Source: Gemmiger sp. An120 (GTDB lineage: Bacteria > Bacillota > Clostridia > Oscillospirales > Ruminococcaceae). From it: a stretch of DNA of 48,687 bases. The notes below the pieces were generated by a model. That model had not been told where the DNA came from. It did no database searches and saw nothing but the letters and a program-made list of their open reading frames with translations. Below are positions 32,670 to 41,840 of this stretch, in pieces; positions within the stretch are counted from its first letter, which is position 1, and each line of letters begins with the position of its first letter. Made by a program: the position numbers and the translations under genes. The DNA is taken from contig NZ_NFLN01000020.1 in NCBI RefSeq assembly GCF_002160955.1, positions 1-48,687 of the forward strand, written 5' to 3'.

Positions 32670-33832
32670 TCTGCACACACCTCTTTGAGAATTTGTACCC
32701 CCTGCGCCAGCAGGTTCTGGGGAATGTTCAGCGGCGGAAGCAGCCGCACCTTGTTCTTGGCACGCAGGGGCAGCACGCCCCGCGCCTGACAGGCGGCCAG
32801 CACCTCGCCCGCGCCCTTTTCGGTTTCAATGCCCAGCATCAGGCCGGCTCCGGTCACGCTCTTGATGCCTGGCGCGCCTTCCAACTGGCTGCGCACCCAG
32901 TTGCCCTTGGCGGCCACCTGGGACAGGAAGGCTTCGTCCAGCCGTTCCAGGATGGTCAGCGCCCCGGCGCAGCATACCGGGTTGCCGCCGAAGGTACTGC
33001 CGTGACTGCCCGGCACCAGAACACCGGCGGCCTTGCCGCCCAGGATGGCCGCGCCCAGCGGCAGCCCGCCGCCCAGGCCCTTGGCGGTGGTCACCACGTC
33101 GGGCTGCACACCGCTGTGCATATAGCCGAACAGCTTGCCGGTGCGGCCGTTGCCGGTCTGCACCTCGTCCGCCATGAGCAGCAGGCCCCGTTCCTGCGCC
33201 AGCTTGGCCAGCCCCTGGATAAAGGCGGGCTCCAGCGGGATGACCCCGCCTTCGCCCTGGATGGCTTCAAACAGGATGGCGCAGCAGGAATTCGCGTCCA
33301 GCTGCTTTTCCACATCGGCCAGGTTGCCCGGCTCGGCATAGACAAAGCCCGGGGTCAGGGGCAGGAAATCCTTGTGGAATACCTCCTGCCCGGTGGCGGC
33401 CAGGGTGGCCAGGGTGCGGCCGTGGAAGCTGCCTTTCAGGGTCAGGATGGTGGTGTGCTCCGGCCCCAGATGCTCGGCCCCGTATTTGCGGGCCACCTTG
33501 ATGGCGCATTCGTTGGCCTCCGCGCCGGAGTTGCAGAAGAACACCTGCTGCATCCCGGTGCGCTCACAGAGCATGGCGGCCAGTTTGGCGCAGGGCTCTG
33601 TGTAGTAAAGGTTCGAGGTGTGCTGCAGTCTGGCGGCCTGTTCGCAGACTGCTTTCTGCCACACCTCGTCGCAGGCGCCGAAGGCGTTTACCCCGATGCC
33701 GCTGCCCAGGTCGATGTATTCCTTGCCGGCCTCATCGGTCAGCACCGACCCGTGCCCGCCAGTCAATACCACCGGGAACCGGGCATAGGTGGGGGCTATA
33801 TAGGTCTGGTCCAGTTGTTTAATGTTGTCCAT
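32666..33832 (-). CDS. argD: Acetylornithine aminotransferase
   Basis: A 388-residue class III PLP aminotransferase that converts N-acetylglutamate semialdehyde to N-acetylornithine. It shows the PLP-binding NSGAEANE, the Asp of ADEVQTGNGRTG and the Schiff-base Lys in TTAKGLGGG. Length is normal. It overlaps argB by 14 bases and argF by 4, typical of a tightly coupled operon. Confidence 0.96.
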   Translation of the reverse strand: MDNIKQLDQTYIAPTYARFPVVLTGGHGSVLTDEAGKEYIDLGSGIGVNAFGACDEVWQKAVCEQAARLQHTSNLYYTEPCAKLAAMLCERTGMQQVFFCNSGAEANECAIKVARKYGAEHLGPEHTTILTLKGSFHGRTLATLAATGQEVFHKDFLPLTPGFVYAEPGNLADVEKQLDANSCCAILFEAIQGEGGVIPLEPAFIQGLAKLAQERGLLLMADEVQTGNGRTGKLFGYMHSGVQPDVVTTAKGLGGGLPLGAAILGGKAAGVLVPGSHGSTFGGNPVCCAGALTILERLDEAFLSQVAAKGNWVRSQLEGAPGIKSVTGAGLMLGIETEKGAGEVLAACQARGVLPLRAKNKVRLLPPLNIPQNLLAQGVQILKEVCAE

Positions 33833-34694
33833 AACTGCCTCCCTGGATAAACATGGTGCCGATGCCCTCGTCGGTGAGGGTCTCGATCAGGATGGCGTGG
33901 GGAATGCGCCCGTCGATGATGAATACCCGGTTCACGCCCCGGCGGATGGCCTCGATGCAGCAGTCCACCTTGGGGATCATGCCGCCGGAGATGATACCCT
34001 CCCGCATCAGCTGGGGCGCTTCGCTCACTGTGATCTGGCTGATCAGGGTGGCGGGATCGTCCTTGTCCCGCAGGATGCCGCTGGTGTCGGTCATGGAGAT
34101 CAGGCTCTCGGCCTTGAGGGCGGCGGCGATGCGGGCGGCGGCGGTGTCCGCGTTGATGTTGTACACATTGCCCTCCGCGTCGCAGCCCACGGTGGAAATC
34201 ACCGGGATGTAGCCCTTTTCCAGTACATCCAGCACCGGATCCACGTTGATCTGGGTGATCTCGCCCACGTAGCCCAATTCCTCCCGCAGGGGTTTGGCCT
34301 GGATCAGATAACCGTCCATGCCGCTCAGACCGATGGCCTTGCCGCCCTTGCTCTGCAACAGGCTCACCAGGCTCTTGTTGATCTTGCCCGCCAGTACCAT
34401 CTGCACCAGTTCAGCGGTCTCCTTATCGGTCACCCGCAGCCCGTCGATAAACTTGCTTTCCTTGCCCACCCGGCGCATCAGGTCGCTGATCTCCGGACCG
34501 CCGCCGTGCACCAATACCACTTTTACCCCGATCAGGCTCAGCAGTACCAGGTCGCCCATGACGGCCTGTTTCAGTTCTTCGTTGATCATGGCGTTGCCGC
34601 CGTATTTCACCACCAGGATCTTGCCGGCGTATTTCTGTATGTAGGGCAGGGCGTGGATCAGCACCTGTGCCCGCTGTGCGTTGCTCAGTTCCAT
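33819..34694 (-). CDS. argB: Acetylglutamate kinase
   Basis: A 291-residue amino acid kinase that phosphorylates N-acetylglutamate. The N-terminal KYGGNAM and VHGGGPEI glycine-rich loops, the GLRVTD substrate motif and the NINADTAA nucleotide motif are present. The N-terminal helix (about residues 1-20) and the C-terminal part resemble the hexameric, arginine-inhibited type, so feedback control is likely (inference). It starts 15 bases after argJ. Confidence 0.96.
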   Translation of the reverse strand: MELSNAQRAQVLIHALPYIQKYAGKILVVKYGGNAMINEELKQAVMGDLVLLSLIGVKVVLVHGGGPEISDLMRRVGKESKFIDGLRVTDKETAELVQMVLAGKINKSLVSLLQSKGGKAIGLSGMDGYLIQAKPLREELGYVGEITQINVDPVLDVLEKGYIPVISTVGCDAEGNVYNINADTAAARIAAALKAESLISMTDTSGILRDKDDPATLISQITVSEAPQLMREGIISGGMIPKVDCCIEAIRRGVNRVFIIDGRIPHAILIETLTDEGIGTMFIQGGSYGQH

Positions 34695-34708
34695 TCTGTA
34701 CAGCCTCC

Positions 34709-35923
34709 TCAGGTGCGGTAGTCGCCGTTGATCTTTACGTAGTCGTAGGTCAGATCGCAGCCCCAGGCGGTGCTCTCCGCTTCGCCCATATGCAGGTTGA
34801 CCTGAATCTCAATTTCGTCCTTGAGCAGAATTTCCTTGGCGTACTCCTCGGAGAAGGGGATGCCCGCCCCGTCCTTGCAGACCTCGATCCGGCCCGCCGC
34901 GCTGGCAAAGGCCACGTCTACTTTCTGCACATCCACGGCCGCGCCGCTGTAGCCGATGGCGCAGAGCACCCGGCCCCAGTTGGCGTCCGCCCCGAACATG
35001 GCCGCCTTGACCAGAGAGGAGCAGATCACCGCCTTGGCCACGGTGCGGGCGGTGGCCAGATCGGGCGCGCCCTGCACCCGGCATTCCAGCAGGCGGGTGG
35101 CGCCCTCGCCGTCGCCGGCCAGCATCCGGCACAGCTGCATGGTCACGGTGTTCAGCGCTTTCATGAAAACGGCGAACTCCTCATTTTCCTCAGTTACGGG
35201 GGCGTTGCCGGCCAGTCCGTTGGCCAGGATGACCACCATATCGTTGGTGGAGGTGTCCCCGTCCACGCTGACCATGTTGAAGGTGCTCTGCACATCGGTG
35301 GACAGGGCCTTGTGCAGCAGTTCGCTGCTGATGGCCGCGTCGGTGGTCAGGAACACCAGCATGGTGGCCATATTGGGATGAATCATGCCGCTGCCCTTGG
35401 CGATGCCGCCCAGATGGCAGGTCTTGCCGCCCAGAGTAAACTCCACGGCGGCTTCCTTGGCGATGGTGTCGGTGGTCATGATGGCCATGGCGGCATGCAG
35501 GCTGTTGTCATAGCCCAGATCGGCGGCCAGGGGTGCCATGCCGGCCGCAATGGGGGCCAGGTTCAGCGGCTGGCCGATCACGCCGGTGGAGGCTACCGCC
35601 ACGTCCTCGGGGACGATGCCCAGCTGGTCGGCGGCCAGCTGGCACATCTCTTTGGCAATCTGCGGGCCGTCCGCGTTGCAGGTGTTGGCATTGCCGCTGT
35701 TGCACAGAATGGCCTGGGCCTTGCCGTCGGCCAGATGTTCTTTGGTCACCAGAAGCGGTGCGCCCTTGACCAGGTTGGTGGTGTAAACCGCCGCCGCGCT
35801 GGCGGGGCAGTCGCTGACGATCAGCGCCAGATCCCGCTTGGTCTGGTTCTTCCGGATGCCGCAGTGCACGCCCGCGGCCTTGAATCCCTGTGCGGCACAC
35901 ACGCCGCCTGTAATCTGTTTCAT
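34709..35923 (-). CDS. argJ: Bifunctional glutamate N-acetyltransferase / ornithine acetyltransferase
   Basis: A 404-residue ArgJ. It self-cleaves at the conserved Thr of PNMATMLVF (about residue 190), the new N-terminal nucleophile. ASTGVIG and GNANTC motifs are present. It moves acetyl from acetylornithine to glutamate and so makes the pathway cyclic; no separate argA or argE is seen in the operon, which fits. ATG 35923 stands behind GAGGGAGAAACG. Confidence 0.96.
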   Translation of the reverse strand: MKQITGGVCAAQGFKAAGVHCGIRKNQTKRDLALIVSDCPASAAAVYTTNLVKGAPLLVTKEHLADGKAQAILCNSGNANTCNADGPQIAKEMCQLAADQLGIVPEDVAVASTGVIGQPLNLAPIAAGMAPLAADLGYDNSLHAAMAIMTTDTIAKEAAVEFTLGGKTCHLGGIAKGSGMIHPNMATMLVFLTTDAAISSELLHKALSTDVQSTFNMVSVDGDTSTNDMVVILANGLAGNAPVTEENEEFAVFMKALNTVTMQLCRMLAGDGEGATRLLECRVQGAPDLATARTVAKAVICSSLVKAAMFGADANWGRVLCAIGYSGAAVDVQKVDVAFASAAGRIEVCKDGAGIPFSEEYAKEILLKDEIEIQVNLHMGEAESTAWGCDLTYDYVKINGDYRT

Positions 35924-35969
35924 CGTTTCTCCCTCGTTTGCTTTCTTATATTTATATATAGAGCGATGG

Positions 35970-36899
35970 TCAGGCGAGATGCAGCCCGGTTTCAGGCGGC
36001 AGGCCCAGCACCAGATTCATACATTCCACCGCGGCGCCGCTGGCCCCTTTGCCCAGGTTGTCGTACCGGGCCATCAGCAGGATGCGGTCCTCGTTGCCGC
36101 CCACCGAGATTTCCATGCGGTCCAGCCCGCTCAGCGCCGCGGCGGAGAAGAAACCGTCCTCCCCGGTTTCGGGCTGCCAGTGAACCACCGGCCCGGTATA
36201 GAGCGATGCATACAGCTGCCGCACATCCTCCGGTGTGCCTTTCAGCTGGCTTCGGAACAGCGGCACCGTTACCGCCATGCCGCTGTAGAAATCCGCCACG
36301 ATAGGGCAGAACACCGGGGCGTTTGCCAGCCCGGTCACCGCCTGCATCTCGGGCAGGTGCTTGTGGGTCTGGCCCAGGCCGTACTGGCGGGGCGCATCCA
36401 GCAGCCCGCTTCGCCCATCGGCTTCATACTGGGCGATCATGGATTTGCCGCCGCCGCTGTATCCGGTTACCGAGTGGCAGGTGAGCAGCGCGTCCGTATC
36501 CAATAGCCCGGCCTGTACCAGCGGCTGCACCAGGGCGATGAATCCGCTGGCGTGGCAGCCCGGCACCGCAATACGCTTGCCGGTTTTGATCTTGTCGGCA
36601 AAGGCGGGCCCCAGTTCCGGAAATCCGTATGCCCAGCCCGGCGCGATCCGGTGGGCGGTGGAGGCGTCCAGGATCACCGCCTGGCTGCCCTCTGCCAGTG
36701 CCACCGCCTCCCGGGCGGCCGCGTCAGGCAGACAGAGAAACGCGATGTCGCATTCGGTCAACGCCTTTTGACGGGCCTGCGGGTCTTTGCGCTGCTCCTC
36801 CGGCAGGGTCAGCAGCTGAATGTCCGTCCGTTGTTCCAGCCGCTGGCGGATCTGCAAACCGGTGGTTCCGGCGCTGCCATCAATGAATATCGTATGCAT
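35970..36899 (-). CDS. argC: N-acetyl-gamma-glutamyl-phosphate reductase, type 2
   Basis: A 309-residue reductase, the short (type 2) form. The N-terminal NADP loop is IDGSAGTTGLQI (about residues 6-17), LDAST and the active-site Cys in AVPGCHASGF (about 115) follow, and the VTGYSGGGKSM motif (about 150) is typical. It reduces acetylglutamyl phosphate to the semialdehyde. It is the first gene of argCJBDF-carAB, under tandem ARG boxes. Confidence 0.95.
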   Translation of the reverse strand: MHTIFIDGSAGTTGLQIRQRLEQRTDIQLLTLPEEQRKDPQARQKALTECDIAFLCLPDAAAREAVALAEGSQAVILDASTAHRIAPGWAYGFPELGPAFADKIKTGKRIAVPGCHASGFIALVQPLVQAGLLDTDALLTCHSVTGYSGGGKSMIAQYEADGRSGLLDAPRQYGLGQTHKHLPEMQAVTGLANAPVFCPIVADFYSGMAVTVPLFRSQLKGTPEDVRQLYASLYTGPVVHWQPETGEDGFFSAAALSGLDRMEISVGGNEDRILLMARYDNLGKGASGAAVECMNLVLGLPPETGLHLA

Positions 36900-36955
36900 A
36901 ATTACAACCCCTCACTGTGCGGGCAAGCCTTTTTGCGGGCTTACCGGTTGGATTT

Positions 36956-36984
36956 ATTGTATATCATTATGAAATAATATGCAA
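36956..36984 (-). promoter_or_regulatory. Promoter of the argCJBDF-carAB operon
   Basis: On the minus strand TTGCAT (36984-36979), 17 bases, TACAAT (36961-36956), 57 bases before the argC start. The gene-free stretch 36900-37224 holds this promoter, its ARG boxes and, on the plus strand, the tRNA-Asp promoter. Confidence 0.8.
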
Positions 36985-37007
36985 TAGATTTTGCAATAAA
37001 ATGCATT
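36968..37007. promoter_or_regulatory. Tandem ARG boxes of the argC operon
   Basis: TATGAAATAATATGCAAT (36968-36985) fits the ARG box at 16 of 18 positions, and TTTGCAATAAAATGCATT (36990-37007) at 15 of 18, with 4 bases between. They overlap the -35 and spacer, so ArgR with arginine should repress. Confidence 0.78.
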
Positions 37008-37153
37008 GATTTTACAGAATGAATAAGACGGACATAGACTTTAAGCCGTAAGTTTGATGATCTTGCCAGACAAAGCGGCTGCATAAATACACGGAAAAAT
37101 GTGCCGAGAAAAGCCGTCTCAAAAAATATTGAAAAATTTTTTGAAAAAAGGTG

Positions 37154-37182
37154 TTGACTTTTGCTATGGCATCCCGTATAAT
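37154..37182 (+). promoter_or_regulatory. Promoter of tRNA-Asp/tRNA-Thr
   Basis: TTGACT (37154-37159), 17 bases, TATAAT (37177-37182), 42 bases before tRNA-Asp, preceded by an A/T-rich stretch like an UP element. Confidence 0.9.
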
Positions 37183-37224
37183 AAACAACGTCGCCGGTGC
37201 GACGACGACAAAACAACAAAATCT

Positions 37225-37301
37225 GGCCCGGTAGTTCAGTTGGTTAGAACGCTAGCCTGTCACGCTAGAGGTCGTGAGTTCGAGCCTCATCCGGGTCGCC
37301 A
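37225..37301 (+). tRNA. tRNA-Asp (GTC)
   Basis: Complete with CCA. Acceptor GGCCCGG/CCGGGTC, anticodon stem CTAGC/GCTAG, loop CTGTCAC, so anticodon GTC. Confidence 0.97.
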
Positions 37302-37304
37302 CAT

Positions 37305-37380
37305 GCTGTTATAGCTCAGTCGGCAGAGCACATCCTTGGTAAGGATGAGGTCGTGCGTTCGAATCGCATTAACAGCTCCA
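37305..37380 (+). tRNA. tRNA-Thr (GGT)
   Basis: Complete with CCA. Acceptor GCTGTTA/TAACAGC, anticodon stem CATCC/GGATG, loop TTGGTAA, so anticodon GGT. It lies 3 bases after tRNA-Asp. Confidence 0.97.
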
Positions 37381-37414
37381 AAAACCGCGTTGGCAATCGC
37401 CGGCGCGGTTTTTT
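37381..37414 (+). terminator. Terminator of the tRNA-Asp/tRNA-Thr unit
   Basis: AAAACCGCG (37381-37389) pairs with CGCGGTTTT (37404-37412), within a run of T. Confidence 0.88.
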
Positions 37415-37558
37415 GTTGTCTGCCCATAGCCGCGGCAAACGCCGTCTGGTTGACATAACCGCCCCGGCCGTGGTTAAATAATATGGTATGCCGCTTTTTC
37501 GCGGCGGTTTGTTCGGGGCGGCGGCGCCGCCCACATCGGGAAGAAGGAGAGGAAATCT

Positions 37559-39538
37559 ATGCCAAAAAAGCAAGCCTACGGCAACGAAAGTATCACCAGC
37601 CTGAAGGGCGCAGACCGGGTGCGCAAACGTCCCGCGGTTATTTTCGGTTCCGACGGGGTGGAGGGGTGCGCCCATTCGATCTTTGAGATCCTTTCCAACT
37701 CCATCGACGAGGCCCGGGAGGGCTTCGGCACCAAAATCACCCTGACCCGCTTCAAGGATGGCAGCATCCAGGTGGAGGATATGGGCCGGGGCATTCCGGT
37801 GGATTACAACGCCAAGGAGGACCGCTACAACTGGGAGCTGGTCTTCTGTGAGATGTACGCCGGCGGCAAGTACACCGCCGGGGAGGACAACTACGAATAC
37901 TCCCTGGGCCTGAACGGTCTGGGCCTGTGCGCCACCCAGTACGCCAGCGCCTGGATGACCGCCGACATCTACCGGGACGGCTTTCACTATCATCTGGACT
38001 TCCGCAAAGGCGAGAACGTGGGCGGCCTGAAAAAGGAACCGCTCACCCGCAAGCGCACCGGTTCGGTGATCCGCTGGATGCCGGATACCGAGGTGTTCAC
38101 CGATATCGCAGTGCCCACCGAGTACTTCACCGATACCATGAAGCGGCAGGCGGTGGTCAACGCCGGCCTGACCCTGGTGTTCGTGGACGAGATGGGCGGC
38201 GAGCGCACCACCACCGAATTCTATTATGAAAAGGGCATCGAGGATTATGTGGAGGAGATTGCCGGGCTGGACGGTATGACCCCGGTGGTCTACTGTGAGT
38301 CCTCCGCCACCGGCCGGGACCGGGAGGACCAGCCCGACTACAAGGTGCGGATGACCGCGGCTTTCTGCTTCTCCAATAAAGTACAGCTGCTGGAATACTA
38401 CCACAACTCCAGCTTCCTGGAGCACGGCGGCAGCCCGGACCGGGCGGTGCGCACCGCCTTTGTGAACCAGATCGACGCTTTCCTTAAAAATAAGGGCATG
38501 TATAAAAAAGGGGAGAGCAAGATCACCTTCGCGGATGTGCAGGACTGTCTGGTATATGTGTCCAGCAGCTTCTCCACCCGCACCAGCTACGAGAACCAGA
38601 CCAAAAAGGCCATCACCAATAAATTTGTGGCCCAGGCCATGACCGAGTTCCTCAAGCACAACCTGGAGGTCTATTTCCTGGAAAAGCCGGACGAGGCCCA
38701 GAAGATCTGCCAGCAGGTGCTGATCAACAAGCAGAGCCGGGAACACGCCGAAAAGACCCGTCAGTCGATCAAAAAGACTATGTCCAGCCAGATCGACATC
38801 GCCAACCGGGTACAGAAGTTTGTGGACTGCCGCACCCGGGACGCCTCCCGCCGGGAACTCTACATCGTGGAGGGCGATTCGGCTATGGGCGCGGTCAAGA
38901 CCAGCCGGGACTCCGAGTACCAGGCCATCATGCCAGTGCGCGGCAAGATCCTGAACTGCCTCAAGGCCGACTACGACAAGATCTTTAAATCCGACATCAT
39001 CACCGACCTGATCAAGGTGCTGGGCTGCGGCGTGGAGCTGGGCGGCAAGAGCAAGCGGGATCTGGCCACCTTTGACCTGGCCAACCTGCGGTGGAACAAG
39101 GTGGTCATCTGTACCGACGCGGACGTGGACGGTTATCAGATCCGCACCCTGATTTTGACCATGCTCTACCGGCTGGTGCCCACCCTGATCCAGGAGGGCT
39201 ATGTGTACATCGCGGAAAGCCCCCTGTACGAGATCAACACCAAAACCAAGACCTACTTTGCCTACACCGAGCCGGAAAAGGCCGCCATCCTGAGCCGCCT
39301 GGGCGAAAAGGAAAAGCCCACCATCCAGCGCTCCAAAGGTCTGGGCGAGAACGACCCGGAGATGATGTGGCTTACCACCATGAACCCGGAGAGCCGCCGC
39401 CTGATCAAGGTCATGCCAGAGGACGCGGAGGATACCGCCCGGGTCTTTGACCTGCTGCTGGGCGACAACCTGGCCGGCCGTAAGGAGCACATTGCCCAGC
39501 ACGGCGCAGAATATCTGGACGATCTGGATCTGTCCTGA
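37559..39538 (+). CDS. Type IIA topoisomerase ATPase subunit (divergent ParE/GyrB-like)
   Basis: A 659-residue B subunit: GHKL ATPase domain with SNSIDEA, the G1 box DMGRGIPVD and GLNGLGLCATQY, a transducer domain, and the TOPRIM domain with EGDSAMGAVKTSRD, RGKILN and the metal motif DADVDGYQIRTL. The usual EGDSAGG is EGDSAMG here, which marks a divergent subgroup rather than housekeeping GyrB. ATG 37559 follows AAGGAGAGG. A TTGACA at 37450-37455 with a poor -10 may be the promoter. It pairs with the A subunit 21 bases downstream to make a topoisomerase IV-like enzyme that relaxes or decatenates DNA. Confidence 0.9.
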   Translation: MPKKQAYGNESITSLKGADRVRKRPAVIFGSDGVEGCAHSIFEILSNSIDEAREGFGTKITLTRFKDGSIQVEDMGRGIPVDYNAKEDRYNWELVFCEMYAGGKYTAGEDNYEYSLGLNGLGLCATQYASAWMTADIYRDGFHYHLDFRKGENVGGLKKEPLTRKRTGSVIRWMPDTEVFTDIAVPTEYFTDTMKRQAVVNAGLTLVFVDEMGGERTTTEFYYEKGIEDYVEEIAGLDGMTPVVYCESSATGRDREDQPDYKVRMTAAFCFSNKVQLLEYYHNSSFLEHGGSPDRAVRTAFVNQIDAFLKNKGMYKKGESKITFADVQDCLVYVSSSFSTRTSYENQTKKAITNKFVAQAMTEFLKHNLEVYFLEKPDEAQKICQQVLINKQSREHAEKTRQSIKKTMSSQIDIANRVQKFVDCRTRDASRRELYIVEGDSAMGAVKTSRDSEYQAIMPVRGKILNCLKADYDKIFKSDIITDLIKVLGCGVELGGKSKRDLATFDLANLRWNKVVICTDADVDGYQIRTLILTMLYRLVPTLIQEGYVYIAESPLYEINTKTKTYFAYTEPEKAAILSRLGEKEKPTIQRSKGLGENDPEMMWLTTMNPESRRLIKVMPEDAEDTARVFDLLLGDNLAGRKEHIAQHGAEYLDDLDLS

Positions 39539-39559
39539 TCGCGGGGAAAGGAGAAACCA

Positions 39560-41803
39560 ATGGCGAAAAAGAACGCAAAGCGCACGGCCCCCGTGCGTCC
39601 CCAGCTGGGCGACCATGTGGAGATCCCCGGCGCCGGTGTGGTGCTGGAAACCCCCATCACCCAGACGCTGGAAACCAACTACATGCCCTACGCCATGAGC
39701 GTGATCGTGTCCCGGGCGCTGCCCGAGATCGACGGCTTCAAGCCCGCCCACCGCAAGCTGCTCTATACCATGTACGGAATGGGGCTGCTCAAGGGCAACC
39801 GCACCAAGAGCGCCAACATCGTGGGCAGCACCATGCATCTGAACCCCCACGGCGACGCGGCCATCTACGAAACGATGGTGCGTATGGGCCGGGGCAACGA
39901 GAGCCTGCTGGTGCCCTTTGTGGATTCCAAGGGCAACTTCGGCAAGGCGTACAGCCGGGATATGGCCTACGCGGCCAGCCGGTATACCGAGGCCCGGCTG
40001 GAGCCGGTGTGTGAGGAACTGTTCAAGGATATCGACAAGGACACGGTGGATTTTGTGCCCAACTATGACGGCACCACCACCGAGCCCACCCTGCTGCCGG
40101 TGACCTTCCCCACCATCCTGGCCAACAATACCCTGGGCATTGCGGTGGGCATGGCCTCCAATATCTGTTCCTTCAACCTGGCGGAACTCTGCCAGACCAC
40201 CATCGCCCTGATGAAGGACCCCGGACACGACCTGCTGTCCACCCTGCCCGCCCCGGACTTTGTGGGCGGCGGCGAAATTCTGTACAACGAAGCCGAACTG
40301 CGCAAGATCTACGCCACCGGCCGGGGCAGCGTGCGGGTGCGGGCCGAGTACCGTTTTGAAAAAGACGGCAATATGCTGGAGATCACCCATATCCCGCCCA
40401 CCACCACGGTGGAGGCGATTATGGACAAGATCGCCGAACTGGTCAAGGCGGGCAAGATCCGCGAGATCAGCGACATGCGGGATGAAACCGACCTGCAGGG
40501 CCTGAAACTGACCATCGACCTGAAGCGCGGCCAGGACCCGGACAAGGTCATGCAGAAGCTGTTCAAGACCACCCCGCTGGAGGACAGTTTCGCCTGCAAC
40601 TTCAACATCCTGGTGGGCGGCCAGCCCCGGGTGATGGGTGTGGCCGAAATCCTGAACGAGTGGGCGGCGTTCCGGGCCGAGTGTGTGCGCCGGCGCACCT
40701 TCCACGACCTGCAGGGCAAGCAGAAGCGCCTGCACCTGCTCAAAGGTCTGGAAGCCATCCTGCTGGATATCGACAAGGCCATCCGCATCGTGCGGGAAAC
40801 CGAGGAAGAGGCCGAGGTGGTGCCCAACCTGATGATCGGCTTCGGCATCGACCAGGTTCAGGCCGAATATGTGGCCGAGATCAAGCTGCGCCACCTGAAC
40901 CGGGAATACATCCTGAAGCGCACCGAGGAGATCGAGGATCTGGAAGCCGAGATCGCCCGCCTGCAGGAGATTCTGAATTCGCCCGCCAAGATCCGCCGCA
41001 TCATCATGGATGAGCTGGCGGCTGTGGCTAAGAAATACGGTGAGCCCCGCCGCTGCCGGATCGTCTACGACCTGCCCGACGAGGAAGAGGATGCCGGCGA
41101 GGACGCCATGCCGGATTATCCGGTCACGGTGTTCTTTACCCGGGAGGGCTATTTCAAGAAGATCACGCCCCAGTCGCTGCGCATGAGCGGCGAACAGAAA
41201 CTCAAGGAAGGGGACAAGATCATCACCCAGGTGGAAACCCGCAACAATGTGTGGCTGCTCTTCTTCACCAACCGTTGCCAGGTGTACAAGTGCCGCGCCG
41301 GCGACTTTGCCGACGGCAAGGCCAGCCTGATGGGCGAGTTTGTACCCGCCGCCCTGGGCATGGAGCCGGACGAGGCCCCGGTCTATATGGCCATCACCGA
41401 GGAGTACAAGGGCCATATGCTCTTCTTCTTTGACAACGGCAAGTGTGCCAAGGTGCCGATGGACAGCTACGCCACCAAGCAGAACCGCAAAAAACTGCTG
41501 AAAGCCTACAGCGACAAAGCGCCGCTGGTGCAGGCGCTGCAGCTGGCGGAGGAAACCGAACTGGCCATCCAGACCAGCGCGGGCCGTCTGCTGCTGGTGG
41601 GCACCGCCCAGATTCCTGCCAAGCAGACCCGCGACACCGCGGGCGTGGCGGTGATTACCCTGAAAAAGAACCAGACCATCACCTCCATCCGGCCCGCGTC
41701 GGAACTGGAGCTGGCCAACCCCCACCGCTACCGGGTCCGCACCCTGCCCGCGGCCGGCGCGCTGCTGCGCGCCGAGGATACCGCCGAACAGATGTCCTTC
41801 TGA
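39560..41803 (+). CDS. Type IIA topoisomerase cleavage subunit (divergent ParC/GyrA-like)
   Basis: A 747-residue A subunit. The winged helix holds the catalytic Tyr142 in AASRYTEARL, preceded by Arg. The quinolone region reads NPHGDAAIYE, so the position of GyrA Ser83 is Ala100 and that of Asp87 is Glu104. A coiled-coil gate (about 400-490) follows, then a C-terminal beta-propeller. I see no GyrA-box (QRRGGKG-type) in that propeller, so DNA-wrapping supercoiling is unlikely and a topoisomerase IV-like role is more plausible. A genome of this kind is expected to have separate gyrA/gyrB elsewhere. Start behind AAAGGAG. Confidence 0.9.
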   Translation: MAKKNAKRTAPVRPQLGDHVEIPGAGVVLETPITQTLETNYMPYAMSVIVSRALPEIDGFKPAHRKLLYTMYGMGLLKGNRTKSANIVGSTMHLNPHGDAAIYETMVRMGRGNESLLVPFVDSKGNFGKAYSRDMAYAASRYTEARLEPVCEELFKDIDKDTVDFVPNYDGTTTEPTLLPVTFPTILANNTLGIAVGMASNICSFNLAELCQTTIALMKDPGHDLLSTLPAPDFVGGGEILYNEAELRKIYATGRGSVRVRAEYRFEKDGNMLEITHIPPTTTVEAIMDKIAELVKAGKIREISDMRDETDLQGLKLTIDLKRGQDPDKVMQKLFKTTPLEDSFACNFNILVGGQPRVMGVAEILNEWAAFRAECVRRRTFHDLQGKQKRLHLLKGLEAILLDIDKAIRIVRETEEEAEVVPNLMIGFGIDQVQAEYVAEIKLRHLNREYILKRTEEIEDLEAEIARLQEILNSPAKIRRIIMDELAAVAKKYGEPRRCRIVYDLPDEEEDAGEDAMPDYPVTVFFTREGYFKKITPQSLRMSGEQKLKEGDKIITQVETRNNVWLLFFTNRCQVYKCRAGDFADGKASLMGEFVPAALGMEPDEAPVYMAITEEYKGHMLFFFDNGKCAKVPMDSYATKQNRKKLLKAYSDKAPLVQALQLAEETELAIQTSAGRLLLVGTAQIPAKQTRDTAGVAVITLKKNQTITSIRPASELELANPHRYRVRTLPAAGALLRAEDTAEQMSF

Positions 41804-41806
41804 CAG

Positions 41807-41834
41807 TTGACGGGCCGGGATTCTGTGGTATAAT
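41807..41834 (+). promoter_or_regulatory. Promoter of the valS T-box transcript
   Basis: TTGACG (41807-41812), 16 bases, TATAAT (41829-41834). It begins 4 bases after the topoisomerase stop codon. Confidence 0.85.
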
Positions 41835-41840
41835 ATTGGC

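Noticed and set aside
37559-41803. Naming the topoisomerase pair gyrB/gyrA
   Set aside because: The B subunit motif is EGDSAMG and no GyrA-box is visible. The order next to valS gives no support for the housekeeping gyrase, so no gene symbol is given.
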